This document shows, one piece after another, positions 56,625 to 64,000 of a stretch of DNA of 64,000 bases. Location of the stretch: positions 6,758,001 through 6,822,000 of the forward strand of contig NZ_CP109479.1 of NCBI RefSeq assembly GCF_036227485.1, read 5' to 3'. The DNA is from Streptomyces sp. NBC_01451. Lineage in GTDB: Bacteria; Actinomycetota; Actinomycetes; Streptomycetales; Streptomycetaceae. How positions within the stretch are numbered: the first letter of the stretch is position 1; every line of letters starts with the position of its first letter. The notes below the pieces were generated by a model. That model searched no databases, was not told the DNA's origin, and saw only the letters and a list, made by a program, of their open reading frames with translations. A program made the position numbers and the translations under genes.

Positions 56625-58025
56625 TCACGCCGACACCCTGCGGGCCACGTCTCCGTTCCGGTTCTGCCAGTCCGCGCGGTGGCCGCGGGCCTCCGACTCG
56701 GCCTGGCGCAGGGCCGGGGCGGGCACGGGCAGGCGGCACAGGGCGTCCAGGGTGGTCAGCATGTGCGCGGCGAAGCGGTGGCCGAGGGGGGTGAGGCGGC
56801 CGGAGGACAGGACGACGGTGGTCGCCTCGTGGGCGGCCAGGCGCCAGCGGGCGAACTGGGCGTGCGCGGTGGCGCGCAGCGCCGGGTCGGGTTCCGTCTC
56901 CCGGCGGCGCTCCCAGAAGCGGGCGACGCCGAGATGCGCGTACGCCCCGTGGAACAGGCCGGGGAGGGGGCGCGGGTCGGGGCGCCAGGGGGCGTAGAAG
57001 CGTTCGGGGCCGCCCGGTTCGAACAGGTCGAAGAGGTGGAGCAGCGCCGCCAGTTTGTTGTGCTGCGTCTCGTGCGTGAGCGTCACCGCGAGGCCCGTCG
57101 CCGAGGTCGGCGGGGACAGCGCCATGCAGCCGAACGTCTCCGCGCTGCTGCCGCTCCTGTTGCCGTGCCCGGGGCGGGTCAGCGGCACCAACAGGTGTGG
57201 TCCGGAGGCCAGTTCGGCGTACGTCCCGGGATGGTCGGCGCGCAGGAGGCGGCAGGCGCCCCGGGCCGGCGCGGCCCAGCGGCGTACCTCGGCGGCGGAG
57301 AGGCCGTCCGGGTGGAGTGCTGAGTGGGGGAAGCAGGGCGGGTCGAGGGTGTCCAGCAGCAGCGGGGCGCCGACGCCGAGGGTGGCGAGCTGATGCGCGC
57401 CGTACCAGCGGCCGGTGGTGCCGTGGAAGCCGTCGGCACGGGCGGGTCCGTGCCCCGGGCCGCCCAACGGGCCGCGGGTGTAAGGGAGTCCGGGCACCGT
57501 GACCGTCTCGCCCGCCGCCGTGATCCGGCAGCGGCCCGCCCCGTCGATGTGCACCTCGGCGCCGTCGCCGGGGCGGGCGCCGGGGAAGCGGGCGCGGCCC
57601 AGGGAGGGCAGGGTGGCCCAGGGGCCGGTGAGGGGCAGCCCGGCCCGGGCCGGCAGTCCCGCGCGGGCCGCCGCCGACACGACCAGCGCCGTGAACCGGT
57701 GCACGGGCGGCGGGAGTTGACCGTCCGGGTGGCGCAGCCGGGCCAGCAGGCCGAACAGGACGGGGCCGGCCGAGGGGTGGGTCAGTACGGCCGCCGCCGC
57801 CTCGGGGGCTGTGCGTGTGACGTCGGCGAGCAGCTCCCAGGCGTGCCCGGCCGCCTCGGCGACAGCGCCCCCGGCCTCCCGGGCCGCCACGGTCACGGCG
57901 TACGCGCAGGCCAGCCGCCTGCTGTGCTCGGCGCGGCCCAGCATCCGCAGGGCCGCAGCCCCGCCGCCACCCGCGGCGACGGCGTCGAACAGCGCCCCCG
58001 GCATCCGGTACGGCGTCGGGTTCAT
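56625..58025 (-). CDS. HExxH-motif peptide-modification protein of the FxSxx-type locus
   Basis: A 466-residue protein with VTLTHETQHNKLAALLHLFDLF, the HExxH motif at H318-E319-x-x-H322, preceded by ETFGCMALSPPTSATGLAVTLTHE. This matches the family of HExxH-containing putative peptide-modifying proteins found with radical SAM enzymes in actinobacterial RiPP loci; some relatives are 2-oxoglutarate-dependent peptide beta-hydroxylases rather than proteases. The N-terminal 130 residues are Ala-rich and helical. The ATG overlaps the FxsB stop (ATGA), so it is co-translated with the cyclophane-forming enzyme. It likely hydroxylates or otherwise processes the precursor peptide. Confidence 0.85.
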   Translation of the reverse strand: MNPTPYRMPGALFDAVAAGGGGAAALRMLGRAEHSRRLACAYAVTVAAREAGGAVAEAAGHAWELLADVTRTAPEAAAAVLTHPSAGPVLFGLLARLRHPDGQLPPPVHRFTALVVSAAARAGLPARAGLPLTGPWATLPSLGRARFPGARPGDGAEVHIDGAGRCRITAAGETVTVPGLPYTRGPLGGPGHGPARADGFHGTTGRWYGAHQLATLGVGAPLLLDTLDPPCFPHSALHPDGLSAAEVRRWAAPARGACRLLRADHPGTYAELASGPHLLVPLTRPGHGNRSGSSAETFGCMALSPPTSATGLAVTLTHETQHNKLAALLHLFDLFEPGGPERFYAPWRPDPRPLPGLFHGAYAHLGVARFWERRRETEPDPALRATAHAQFARWRLAAHEATTVVLSSGRLTPLGHRFAAHMLTTLDALCRLPVPAPALRQAESEARGHRADWQNRNGDVARRVSA

Positions 58026-59263
58026 GCCGGCCTCGCGGACATCCGCGCCCCGCGGGTCTCCAGGTCCGTGTTGAGGCGTCCCCGCACCCGGTTGATCAGT
58101 TCGGTCAGGTCGGCGCAGTACACGCTCGGGTTGGCGAAGCCCGTGCCGTGGGCGTAGCGGGTCGCGTAGTGGCCGCCTCCGCAGACCCGGTGCAGGGGGC
58201 AGGCGCGGCAGGTGGCGGACAGGGCGGCGGTGCCCCACTGGCGGGCCGCGATGCCGGGGTGGCCCAGCAGGGTGTCGAAGGAGTGGCGGCGGACGTCGAG
58301 ACCGGTGCGGGCGGCGCCGTCGTACGCGGTGCGCAGCGTGTCGTCCTGGGTGAGGGAGCCGTCCGTGTCGACCACGGCGTACCGCACCGGGGACAGGCCG
58401 AGTGCCTCGGTGCGCGGGGTGGCGCCGAGCAGCAGGGCGAGGAGGTTGTCGAGGAACCGGACCGAGGTCTCCTTGGTCCGGGCGCCGTACCAGCGCTCGA
58501 AGACCGCCCACAGCCAGTCCGCGTACGGGGTGCGCCGGCCGCTCGGGTCGAGACCGGGCGGCGGGGTCTGCCAATTGCCGAGCGGAAGAAGGAAGTCGAC
58601 GGCCGGGGGGCCGTGGCTCAGCAGGGCCTCGTAGGTGCGTACCGGGTCGTTGCGCAGGTCGATCGTGCAGAGCAGCGCGCCGAACAGGCGGCGGTGACGC
58701 TCGCTCGCCAGACGGCGCAGGGAGGCCTCGACCCGGGCGTGGCTGCCGCGGCCGTCGGCGCCCCGCCGGTGCCGGTCGTGGGCGGCCCGGCCGCCGTCGG
58801 TGCTCACCCCGACCGTCACGTCCAACTCGCCCAGCAGGTCGAGGCGTTGCTCGGTGAGGCGGAGGCCGTTGGTCTGCAGGTTCAGGTGCAGTCGTACCCC
58901 GGGGCCGACCGTCCCGCGCAGGGTGCGGACCGTCCGGGTCAACGCCTCGTCGCCGATCAGCAGCGGTTCGCCGCCGTGCAGGACCACACCCGCTTCTCTC
59001 ACCCCGTGCGCGGACAGGTGCTCGGCGATCCGCCCGGCGGTGCGGGCCAGCGTCGCCGGGGGCATGGTGCGGGGCTGGGTGCGCCAACTCTGGTCGTGCG
59101 AGCGGTACATGTAGCAGTAGTCGCAGGCCAGGTCGCAGCGGCTGTGCACCTTGAGGACGAAGGAGTCGAACGGATACGGCTGCCAGCCCGCCACCCGGCG
59201 CGCCGCCACGTCGGCGGCCGTCGGCCAGGGCGGCTCGGCGCGGACCGGTGGCGGTCGACTCAT
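58022..59263 (-). CDS. fxsB: FxsB-type radical SAM/SPASM cyclophane synthase
   Basis: A 413-residue radical SAM enzyme. VLKVHSRCDLACDYCYMY carries the CxxxCxxC cluster motif (C43, C47, C50). GVVLHGGEPLLIG is the GGEP block, LNLQTNGLRL the conserved QTNG, and TVGVSTDGGRAAHDRHR follows. The C-terminal auxiliary-cluster region is CRACPLHRVCGGGHYATRY...VYC. The pattern is that of FxsB, which cross-links side chains in FxSxx-COOH precursors (triceptide-type maturases). It leads the HExxH gene and is divergent from the precursor gene, with a 319-base promoter region between. Confidence 0.9.
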   Translation of the reverse strand: MSRPPPVRAEPPWPTAADVAARRVAGWQPYPFDSFVLKVHSRCDLACDYCYMYRSHDQSWRTQPRTMPPATLARTAGRIAEHLSAHGVREAGVVLHGGEPLLIGDEALTRTVRTLRGTVGPGVRLHLNLQTNGLRLTEQRLDLLGELDVTVGVSTDGGRAAHDRHRRGADGRGSHARVEASLRRLASERHRRLFGALLCTIDLRNDPVRTYEALLSHGPPAVDFLLPLGNWQTPPPGLDPSGRRTPYADWLWAVFERWYGARTKETSVRFLDNLLALLLGATPRTEALGLSPVRYAVVDTDGSLTQDDTLRTAYDGAARTGLDVRRHSFDTLLGHPGIAARQWGTAALSATCRACPLHRVCGGGHYATRYAHGTGFANPSVYCADLTELINRVRGRLNTDLETRGARMSARPA

Positions 59264-59582
59264 CCGCTTCCCCCCGAAGGCGTACGTCGCGGACCCAGGG
59301 CCCGCAAGGTGCCTGGCCGGCCGCCCGTTTCCGGGTGTCGCCGACGGCGCACTCTGTTCGACGTGCGACCAGTATTCGGGCGGCCCGACTTCAGCGTCAA
59401 CATCATGAATGAGCCAACGAAGGTCGACTGCGCGGAAGTTGAGCGACGCTCAGGGTCTCCGGCTTCTGCCGTAAGGGCAGTTGGCGGCGCTAGGCTGGAC
59501 AGTCCTCCTGAAATCCCTCAACCGGATCCCACGAACCGGATCCTCCGGACCAGATCCTCCGACACCCCATGGAGTGACCTGC
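59264..59582. other. Divergent promoter region between fxsB and the precursor gene
   Basis: A 319-base gap between divergent starts. A short inverted element TTGAGCGACGCTCA-like occurs near 59437-59452. An AT-richer patch around 59395-59420 may hold the fxsB promoter. No gene is seen. Confidence 0.4.
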
Positions 59583-59807
59583 ATGGCAGTCGCCGACGGC
59601 ACCGTCCCCACCGGGGCGGGTACGGGAGCGGGAACGGGCGAAGGCCCGGACCCCGAGGTCGAGTCGGTCGTTCTCGACCTCGTCGCCCTGTCGCCCGAGG
59701 ACATCGGGGCCCTGCCCGACTCGGTGCTCGGCGCGCTGCTGCGCCAGGTGTACGACAGCTGCGCCGAGGGCAATCCCTTCGTCACCGGGCACAGCGAGAG
59801 CTTATGA
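59583..59807 (+). CDS. fxsA: FxSxx-type RiPP precursor peptide with atypical C-terminus
   Basis: A 74-residue precursor. A Thr/Gly-rich N-terminal stretch (PTGAGTGAGTGEGPDPE) is followed by the leader helix VVLDLVALSPEDIGALPDSVLGALLRQVYD, whose DSVLGxxLRxV pattern is typical of FxSxx-COOH precursors. The C-terminus is NPFVTGHSESL, so position -5 is His and -3 is Glu instead of Phe and Ser. The ATG has GGAG eight bases upstream. It lies between fxsB and fxsT, and is the substrate expected for the radical SAM and HExxH enzymes. Confidence 0.8.
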   Translation: MAVADGTVPTGAGTGAGTGEGPDPEVESVVLDLVALSPEDIGALPDSVLGALLRQVYDSCAEGNPFVTGHSESL

Positions 59808-59942
59808 GACACGGGGCACGCGGGAGCGGTCCGGACGCCGGGCGCCGGATACACGGCGCCCTATACTGGCGCTCCCCGATCGCCCTTTTTGTCCCCCTTG
59901 TTCACTGCCGCGCCGAGCGGAGACGTGCCGAGCGGAGAAGCC

Positions 59943-62900
59943 ATGCCAGACGCCAACACCCCTGACCGGCCAGGGCCGTTCGCGGTCTTCCTCGCCACCT
60001 CCGAGAACCTCGGCCTGAGTACGACCCTGCGCAACGTCGCCGACATCCTCGCCGACACCAACCGCAGCGTCCTCCTCGTCGACGGCCGCTCCGGCGAACC
60101 CGGCGCGAGCACACTCCCGCCCCGCCCCGAACCCGGCCGCGTGCACACCGCGTCCGCCCCCGGCGGCGCCGCCCTCGCCGCGCTCGCCGAGGACCCCGTC
60201 GCCGCCGCGTACGACCATCTCCTCGTCGAGGCCCCCGTGCCGGACTCCTCCGAGGAGACGGAACCGGTGCGCTCCACCGCGTACGCCGACACGCTCGTCG
60301 TCTGTTTCGCGATGACCGCCTGGTCCATCGACGGGGCCGCCGCGCTCGCCGAGGACCTGATCGTCCGCCGGGGAGACCGGCCCGTGCGGCTGCTCACCCT
60401 CGGACTCAAGAGCGACATCGGCGTGCACGACCGGCTGCGCGACGCCCGCGAACGGGTGCGCCGGAAGTTCGCCCCCGTCGCCGCCGCGCTCGGCAGGACC
60501 GACGTCCGCTTCCTCGAAATCCCGTACAACCCCCTCTACCAGGACAGCCTCAGCCTCGCCGTCGAGGCGGAGGACGCCGGCACGATCAGCGGACTGCGCC
60601 CCTACTACGAACAGCTCGCCGACTGGCTGCGCGCCCGCCGCGCCGCCCGCCTCACCGACGTCACCGTCGTCCACTCGGCCCGGCACGCCCTGTGGGCGGC
60701 GTGGCTGCGCGACCGGCTCGCCGTCAAGGGAGTGCGCACGGAACTGCGCCGCGCCGACACCTACGCCGGTGAACGCCCCGACCCCGGTGGCGCGTTGCTC
60801 TTCCTGTCGCCCGACGACGCCGACGACACGCTGCTCGAACAGATCGGCGCCCTCTCCCACACCGACGTCCGCATCCTGCTCGTCGACGAGGCGTTCCCGC
60901 ACACCGAGGCCGCCCACCACGAGCGGATCGACCTGCGCGACACCACCGAGGACCAGGCGCTGCGGCTGCTGTACACCGGCCTGGGCCTCGGCGCGCCCGA
61001 ACCCGGCGGCAGCGGCGTCGGGGCCGGGTTCCCGAGGCTGCCGGAGACCACCAACGTGGGGACGCGCGACAGCGCCTTCGTGGACCGCGCCGGACTGCTC
61101 GGCACGCTCCACGAGGAGCTGCGCGCCGCCGCCCGCGACGGCGCCTGCCTGGTGCTGCACGGCCCCAGCGGCTGGGGCAAGAGCGACACCGCGCACGAAC
61201 TGTGCCACCGCGTCGGAGCCTCGTACGACGTCGTGTGGTGGGTGCGCTCCTGGGAACGCACCCGCGCCGAACGCGGCCTCGGCCGGCTCGCCGGGCGCCT
61301 CGGCGGACCCGAGGACCGGGTCGGCACCGGCGAGGGCGGCCTCTCCCGGCTGCTGTCCCGGCTCTCCCGCACCGACGCCGAGGCCGAGAGCTGGCTCATC
61401 GTCTACGACGGTGTCACCGACCCCGCCGAACTGCACGACCTGCTGCCCGTACCGCACGAACGCGGACACGTCCTCATCACCAGCCGGGCCGCACCGGCCG
61501 GCAGCGACCCCGCCGGGGACGCACGGCCGCCGCGGCTGCGGCCCCTCGCCATCGCCCCGATGGACGCAGAGGAGAGCCGCGCGCTGCTCGCCGAGAAGGT
61601 GCCCGAGATCAGCGAGCGGCAGGCCCGGCAGATCGCCAGCGTCGTCGACTCCGTCCCGCAGGCCCTCCACCTCGCCGCCCGCTGCCTCGCCGAGCGGACC
61701 GCCGCGCACCGCCGCGACGACCACATGAACCAGGACGCGGCGGTCCGCGCCGCCGTCGGTGACCTTCTCGCCGAGTACCGCGCCTGCAAGACCGAACTGC
61801 TGCGCACCACCGACGCCGTGTCCCCCGTGGCCGTGATGGTGCAGGTCGCCAGGCGTGTCGTACAGTCCACCCCCGGCGCCGTCGCCTGGCGTGCCGAGAG
61901 CCCCGAACACGACGCCGTGGGCTGGCTGCTGGGCGCCGCCTCCCTGCTCACCGGGCGTGGCATGGGCCTGGAGCTGCTGCGCTCGCGCCGCATCCTGTCC
62001 GAACTCGCCCGTGACGACGAGTCGTCGGCGCCCGCACCCGCCGGCACCGAGGTCCTGCTGCCCGACGAGCACATGGTGAGCGTCGCCCTGTGGGCGCTGG
62101 CCCAGGTGGGCCTGCTGGACGTCGACTTCGACCGCACCCGGCAGCCGCTCGTCCAGCACCACGGGCTGCGCGACCTGATCCGCGCCGGCATGGACCCCGC
62201 CGAACGCGCGCACATCGAGTCCGTACTGCGCAGCGTCCTGTCCGAACACGCCCCGCAAGGCCCCGACCTGCCCGCCGACTGGGCCCGCGAGGTGTTCTCG
62301 CTGCGCCTGTGGGAGGACCCCCGGCCACGGGTGCGCCGCTCGCTGCTGCGCCATCTCAACGCGCTCAGCCAGCGTGCCGAGGCCGCCGACCTCGACCGCC
62401 TCCTCGACATCGCCGCGCGGGCCCGGGAGGAGTGGCGGGCCGCCGACGGAACCGACGGCGACGACGGCGACGAACAGTCGCCCGAGTACCTGCGCCTGCT
62501 CAACTTCGTCGCCCGCGCCCACCGGCTGCGCGGCGACTACGACCTCTCCCGCCGGATCGCCCAGGACGCCCTGCGCGGTCACCGCAGGCTCCTCGGCATC
62601 ACCCACCCGCGCACCCTGCTCTCCGCCGACTCCTACGCCGCCACCCTGCGCGCGGTGGGCCGCTTCGACGACGCCCTGCTGCAACAGCGGCCCGTAGTGG
62701 AGGGGCTCACGCTGCTGCTCGGCTGGAAGCATCCGGCCACCGTCCAGGTGGAGCACAACCTCGCCCTCATCGAGGCCCTGACCGGCCGGGTCGCGCCCGC
62801 CCTGGCCACGCTCCAGGAGCGGTTCCGCTACCGGCAGGCCATCGGCGGCAAGGACGACCCGGTGGCCTGGGACACCGCCGGACTGCTCGCCTACCTGTAC

Positions 62901-63623
62901 CGCTCCGCCGGACGCGACGGCGAGGCCCGCGATCTGCTGCGCCAGAAGCTGCGCCGGCTGGGCGACACCTGGGACCTCGTCCGGCTGCGCACCGAGGTCG
63001 GCCTCGCGGTCAGCGAACGCCGGCTCGCCGACGGCTTCCCCGCCCTCAAGGACCCCCTCTACAGCTACGAACTCGCCCACGAACGCGACCTGCGCGCCCT
63101 CGGCCTGTACGTCGACCGGTTCGGCCCCCACCGCTACGACACCGTGCGCTGCCGGTTCAGCTACGCCGCCGACCTGCACGCCCTCGGCAAGGCCGACGAG
63201 GCCGAGCAGCAGGCCCGGCAGTGTGTGGACGCCCTCGCCCGCTGGTTCGGGCCGGGGCACCCCTACAGCGGTGTCGCCCAGGTGCGGCACGGCGTGTATC
63301 TGCGGGCCACCGGCGAACTGCGGCTGGCCGAGGAGGTCGGCCGGGGCACGCTCAACCTCCTCACCCACAAGCTGGGCCGGGCCCACCCCTGGGTCGCCAT
63401 CGCGGAGAACTCCCTCGCCGCCACGCTCGCTTCGGCGGGCCGCGACGAGGAGGCCGTCGAACTCGCCCGTACCGCACTGGCCCGCCTCGGCGACCTGGGC
63501 ATCGCCCACCGCCTCGGCGGTCGCCGGGTCGGCGCCCACCTGGACCGCCTCACCGGCGCCGACCCCACCCGCCCCGTCCCGCCCTCGGGCTACGACATCG
63601 ACCTCGAACTGCCGGGCATGTGA
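59943..63623 (+). CDS. fxsT: FxsT-type large NB-ARC/TPR protein of the FxSxx system
   Basis: A 1226-residue multidomain protein. Residues 12-230 resemble a MinD/CobQ-type ATPase (VFLATSENLGLSTTLRNVADILADTNRSVLLVDGRSGEPGAS) with a degenerate P-loop. About 238-345 resemble a TIR-like alpha-beta domain (VTVVHSARHALWAAWLRDRLAVKGVRTELRR). NB-ARC follows, with Walker A GPSGWGKS (407-414) and SWLIVYDGV as Walker B. The C-terminal third (about 830-1200) is TPR repeats (ITHPRTLLSADSYAATLRAVGRFDDALLQQ). This is the FxsT architecture associated with FxSxx-COOH clusters; it may be a STAND-type sensor. ATG 59943 has GGAGAAG upstream; TTG 59889 is an alternative. A TATACT at 59862 could be a -10. Confidence 0.9.
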   Translation: MPDANTPDRPGPFAVFLATSENLGLSTTLRNVADILADTNRSVLLVDGRSGEPGASTLPPRPEPGRVHTASAPGGAALAALAEDPVAAAYDHLLVEAPVPDSSEETEPVRSTAYADTLVVCFAMTAWSIDGAAALAEDLIVRRGDRPVRLLTLGLKSDIGVHDRLRDARERVRRKFAPVAAALGRTDVRFLEIPYNPLYQDSLSLAVEAEDAGTISGLRPYYEQLADWLRARRAARLTDVTVVHSARHALWAAWLRDRLAVKGVRTELRRADTYAGERPDPGGALLFLSPDDADDTLLEQIGALSHTDVRILLVDEAFPHTEAAHHERIDLRDTTEDQALRLLYTGLGLGAPEPGGSGVGAGFPRLPETTNVGTRDSAFVDRAGLLGTLHEELRAAARDGACLVLHGPSGWGKSDTAHELCHRVGASYDVVWWVRSWERTRAERGLGRLAGRLGGPEDRVGTGEGGLSRLLSRLSRTDAEAESWLIVYDGVTDPAELHDLLPVPHERGHVLITSRAAPAGSDPAGDARPPRLRPLAIAPMDAEESRALLAEKVPEISERQARQIASVVDSVPQALHLAARCLAERTAAHRRDDHMNQDAAVRAAVGDLLAEYRACKTELLRTTDAVSPVAVMVQVARRVVQSTPGAVAWRAESPEHDAVGWLLGAASLLTGRGMGLELLRSRRILSELARDDESSAPAPAGTEVLLPDEHMVSVALWALAQVGLLDVDFDRTRQPLVQHHGLRDLIRAGMDPAERAHIESVLRSVLSEHAPQGPDLPADWAREVFSLRLWEDPRPRVRRSLLRHLNALSQRAEAADLDRLLDIAARAREEWRAADGTDGDDGDEQSPEYLRLLNFVARAHRLRGDYDLSRRIAQDALRGHRRLLGITHPRTLLSADSYAATLRAVGRFDDALLQQRPVVEGLTLLLGWKHPATVQVEHNLALIEALTGRVAPALATLQERFRYRQAIGGKDDPVAWDTAGLLAYLYRSAGRDGEARDLLRQKLRRLGDTWDLVRLRTEVGLAVSERRLADGFPALKDPLYSYELAHERDLRALGLYVDRFGPHRYDTVRCRFSYAADLHALGKADEAEQQARQCVDALARWFGPGHPYSGVAQVRHGVYLRATGELRLAEEVGRGTLNLLTHKLGRAHPWVAIAENSLAATLASAGRDEEAVELARTALARLGDLGIAHRLGGRRVGAHLDRLTGADPTRPVPPSGYDIDLELPGM

Positions 63624-63724
63624 ACGCGCCCGTGCGGCAGCCGCACCACGTCACGGAACAGCAGGACACCGACCAGCACGTCACGGATCGGCGAGGCACC
63701 GACCAGCGAGGCACCGACCAGTGA
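63620..63724 (+). CDS. Small overlapping ORF with DTDQ/GTDQ repeats (tentative)
   Basis: A 34-codon frame starts with GTG overlapping the fxsT stop (GTGA) and ends 13 bases before the next gene. The product, VNAPVRQPHHVTEQQDTDQ followed by HVTDRRGTDQRGTDQ, contains three imperfect TDQ repeats, encoded by near-identical 15-base units (63691-63720). It may be a small coupled peptide, or only a translated spacer made of tandem repeats. No family is recognised. Confidence 0.3.
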   Translation: MNAPVRQPHHVTEQQDTDQHVTDRRGTDQRGTDQ

Positions 63725-63737
63725 AAGGCGAGCACCC

Positions 63738-64000
63738 GTGGCAGCCCCCGTACCGCACCGGAGCACCACGCTGAAGGAGTCCCACTGGACTCCCAAGCGC
63801 CACGGCCTGATAACCGCGCTGTGCGAGGAGACCCTCGCACGGACGCCCGCGATCCGCTCCCTGGCCCACTACAGCAACGGCATCCTCGACTTCGCCGTCC
63901 TCAGAGCGGACCGCGCCCCCCTCTCCAGCCTGGTCACCGAGTTCGGCGACGACGCGCACAACGAATCGCTGCCCGGCTCCAGGCTGCTGCTGTGCACCCA
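63738..64000 (+). CDS. Hypothetical protein (partial, N-terminal 87 residues)
   Basis: Begins with GTG at 63738 after an AAAGGCGAG ribosome site and runs off the right edge. The visible part is MAAPVPHRSTTLKESHWTPK, HGLITALCEETLARTPAIRSLAHYSNGILDFAVLRADRAPLSSLVTEF, and ESLPGSRLLLCTH. I do not recognise it. Its position, 114 bases after fxsT on the same strand, makes it a candidate further member of the FxSxx locus. Confidence 0.75.
   Translation, partial: MAAPVPHRSTTLKESHWTPKRHGLITALCEETLARTPAIRSLAHYSNGILDFAVLRADRAPLSSLVTEFGDDAHNESLPGSRLLLCT

Noticed and set aside
59802..63539. 1245-codon minus-strand frame opposite fxsT
   Set aside because: Low-complexity Gly/Val/Glu/Gln-rich product; it mirrors the third-position GC bias of the real gene on the other strand.

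Overview
This looks like a chromosomal piece of a Streptomyces or close actinomycete. GC content is very high, third codon positions are almost all G or C, GTG starts are common, genes are chained by ATGA/GTGA overlaps, and typical Streptomyces families are present (AfsA, ArpA/ScbR receptors, LAL regulators, FxSxx RiPP proteins, Tat/Sec-secreted polysaccharide hydrolases). I saw no rRNA, tRNA, CRISPR array or complete insertion sequence. All functional calls are from reading protein motifs, without a database search.

Region 1 (1-13054, all minus) is a compact biosynthetic-type cluster without NRPS or PKS. From upstream to downstream it encodes a GH3-type acyl-adenylate amide synthetase, an alpha/beta hydrolase with a Cys nucleophile, an enolase-superfamily epimerase-like protein, a FAH-like protein, a free-standing condensation-like protein, an IS701-transposase-like protein, an MFS exporter, an SDR, a YCII protein, a PLP aminotransferase, an ATP-grasp ligase and the start of a luciferase-like monooxygenase. 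Two unrelated ATP-dependent ligase types suggest an amide-linked amino-acid or acyl product. Region 2 (13206-19577) is regulatory: a small HTH protein with its partner, a nitrilase, an SDR, two ArpA/ScbR-type TetR receptors, an AfsA-type gamma-butyrolactone synthase and a LysR. An AT-rich motif is shared by the promoter of the second receptor and that of the IS701-like/MFS operon, suggesting that signal-receptor binding switches on the cluster.

Region 3 (19715-23989) holds an EamA exporter, a SplB-like radical SAM protein, an NTF2-like and an F420-type PPOX protein with a convergent MarR regulator, and a truncated lutC relic. Region 4 (24065-36916) is a plant-polysaccharide locus: a 1220-residue secreted LamG-containing glycosidase, a divergent LacI regulator with three near-identical operators, a sugar ABC transporter lacking its own ATPase, an intracellular (alpha/alpha)6 glycosidase, a rhamnogalacturonan acetylesterase-like SGNH protein and a pectin methylesterase. 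Region 5 (37266-47512) contains small membrane and secreted proteins, a large LuxR-type LAL regulator, cyclophilin, an enoyl-CoA hydratase, and a HupE/DUF3500 pair.

Region 6 (47905-56434) returns to secreted enzymes: a pectate lyase, an M15 peptidase, a GH25 lysozyme, an expansin-like protein and a GH5 cellulase, plus a DUF2252 gene broken by an internal deletion. The pectate lyase and expansin share a leader-sequence pattern. Region 7 (56625-64000) is an FxSxx-type cyclophane RiPP locus: HExxH protein, radical SAM FxsB, a 74-residue precursor whose C-terminus departs from the FxSxx rule, the large FxsT NB-ARC/TPR protein, a small overlapping repeat ORF and a gene that runs off the window.
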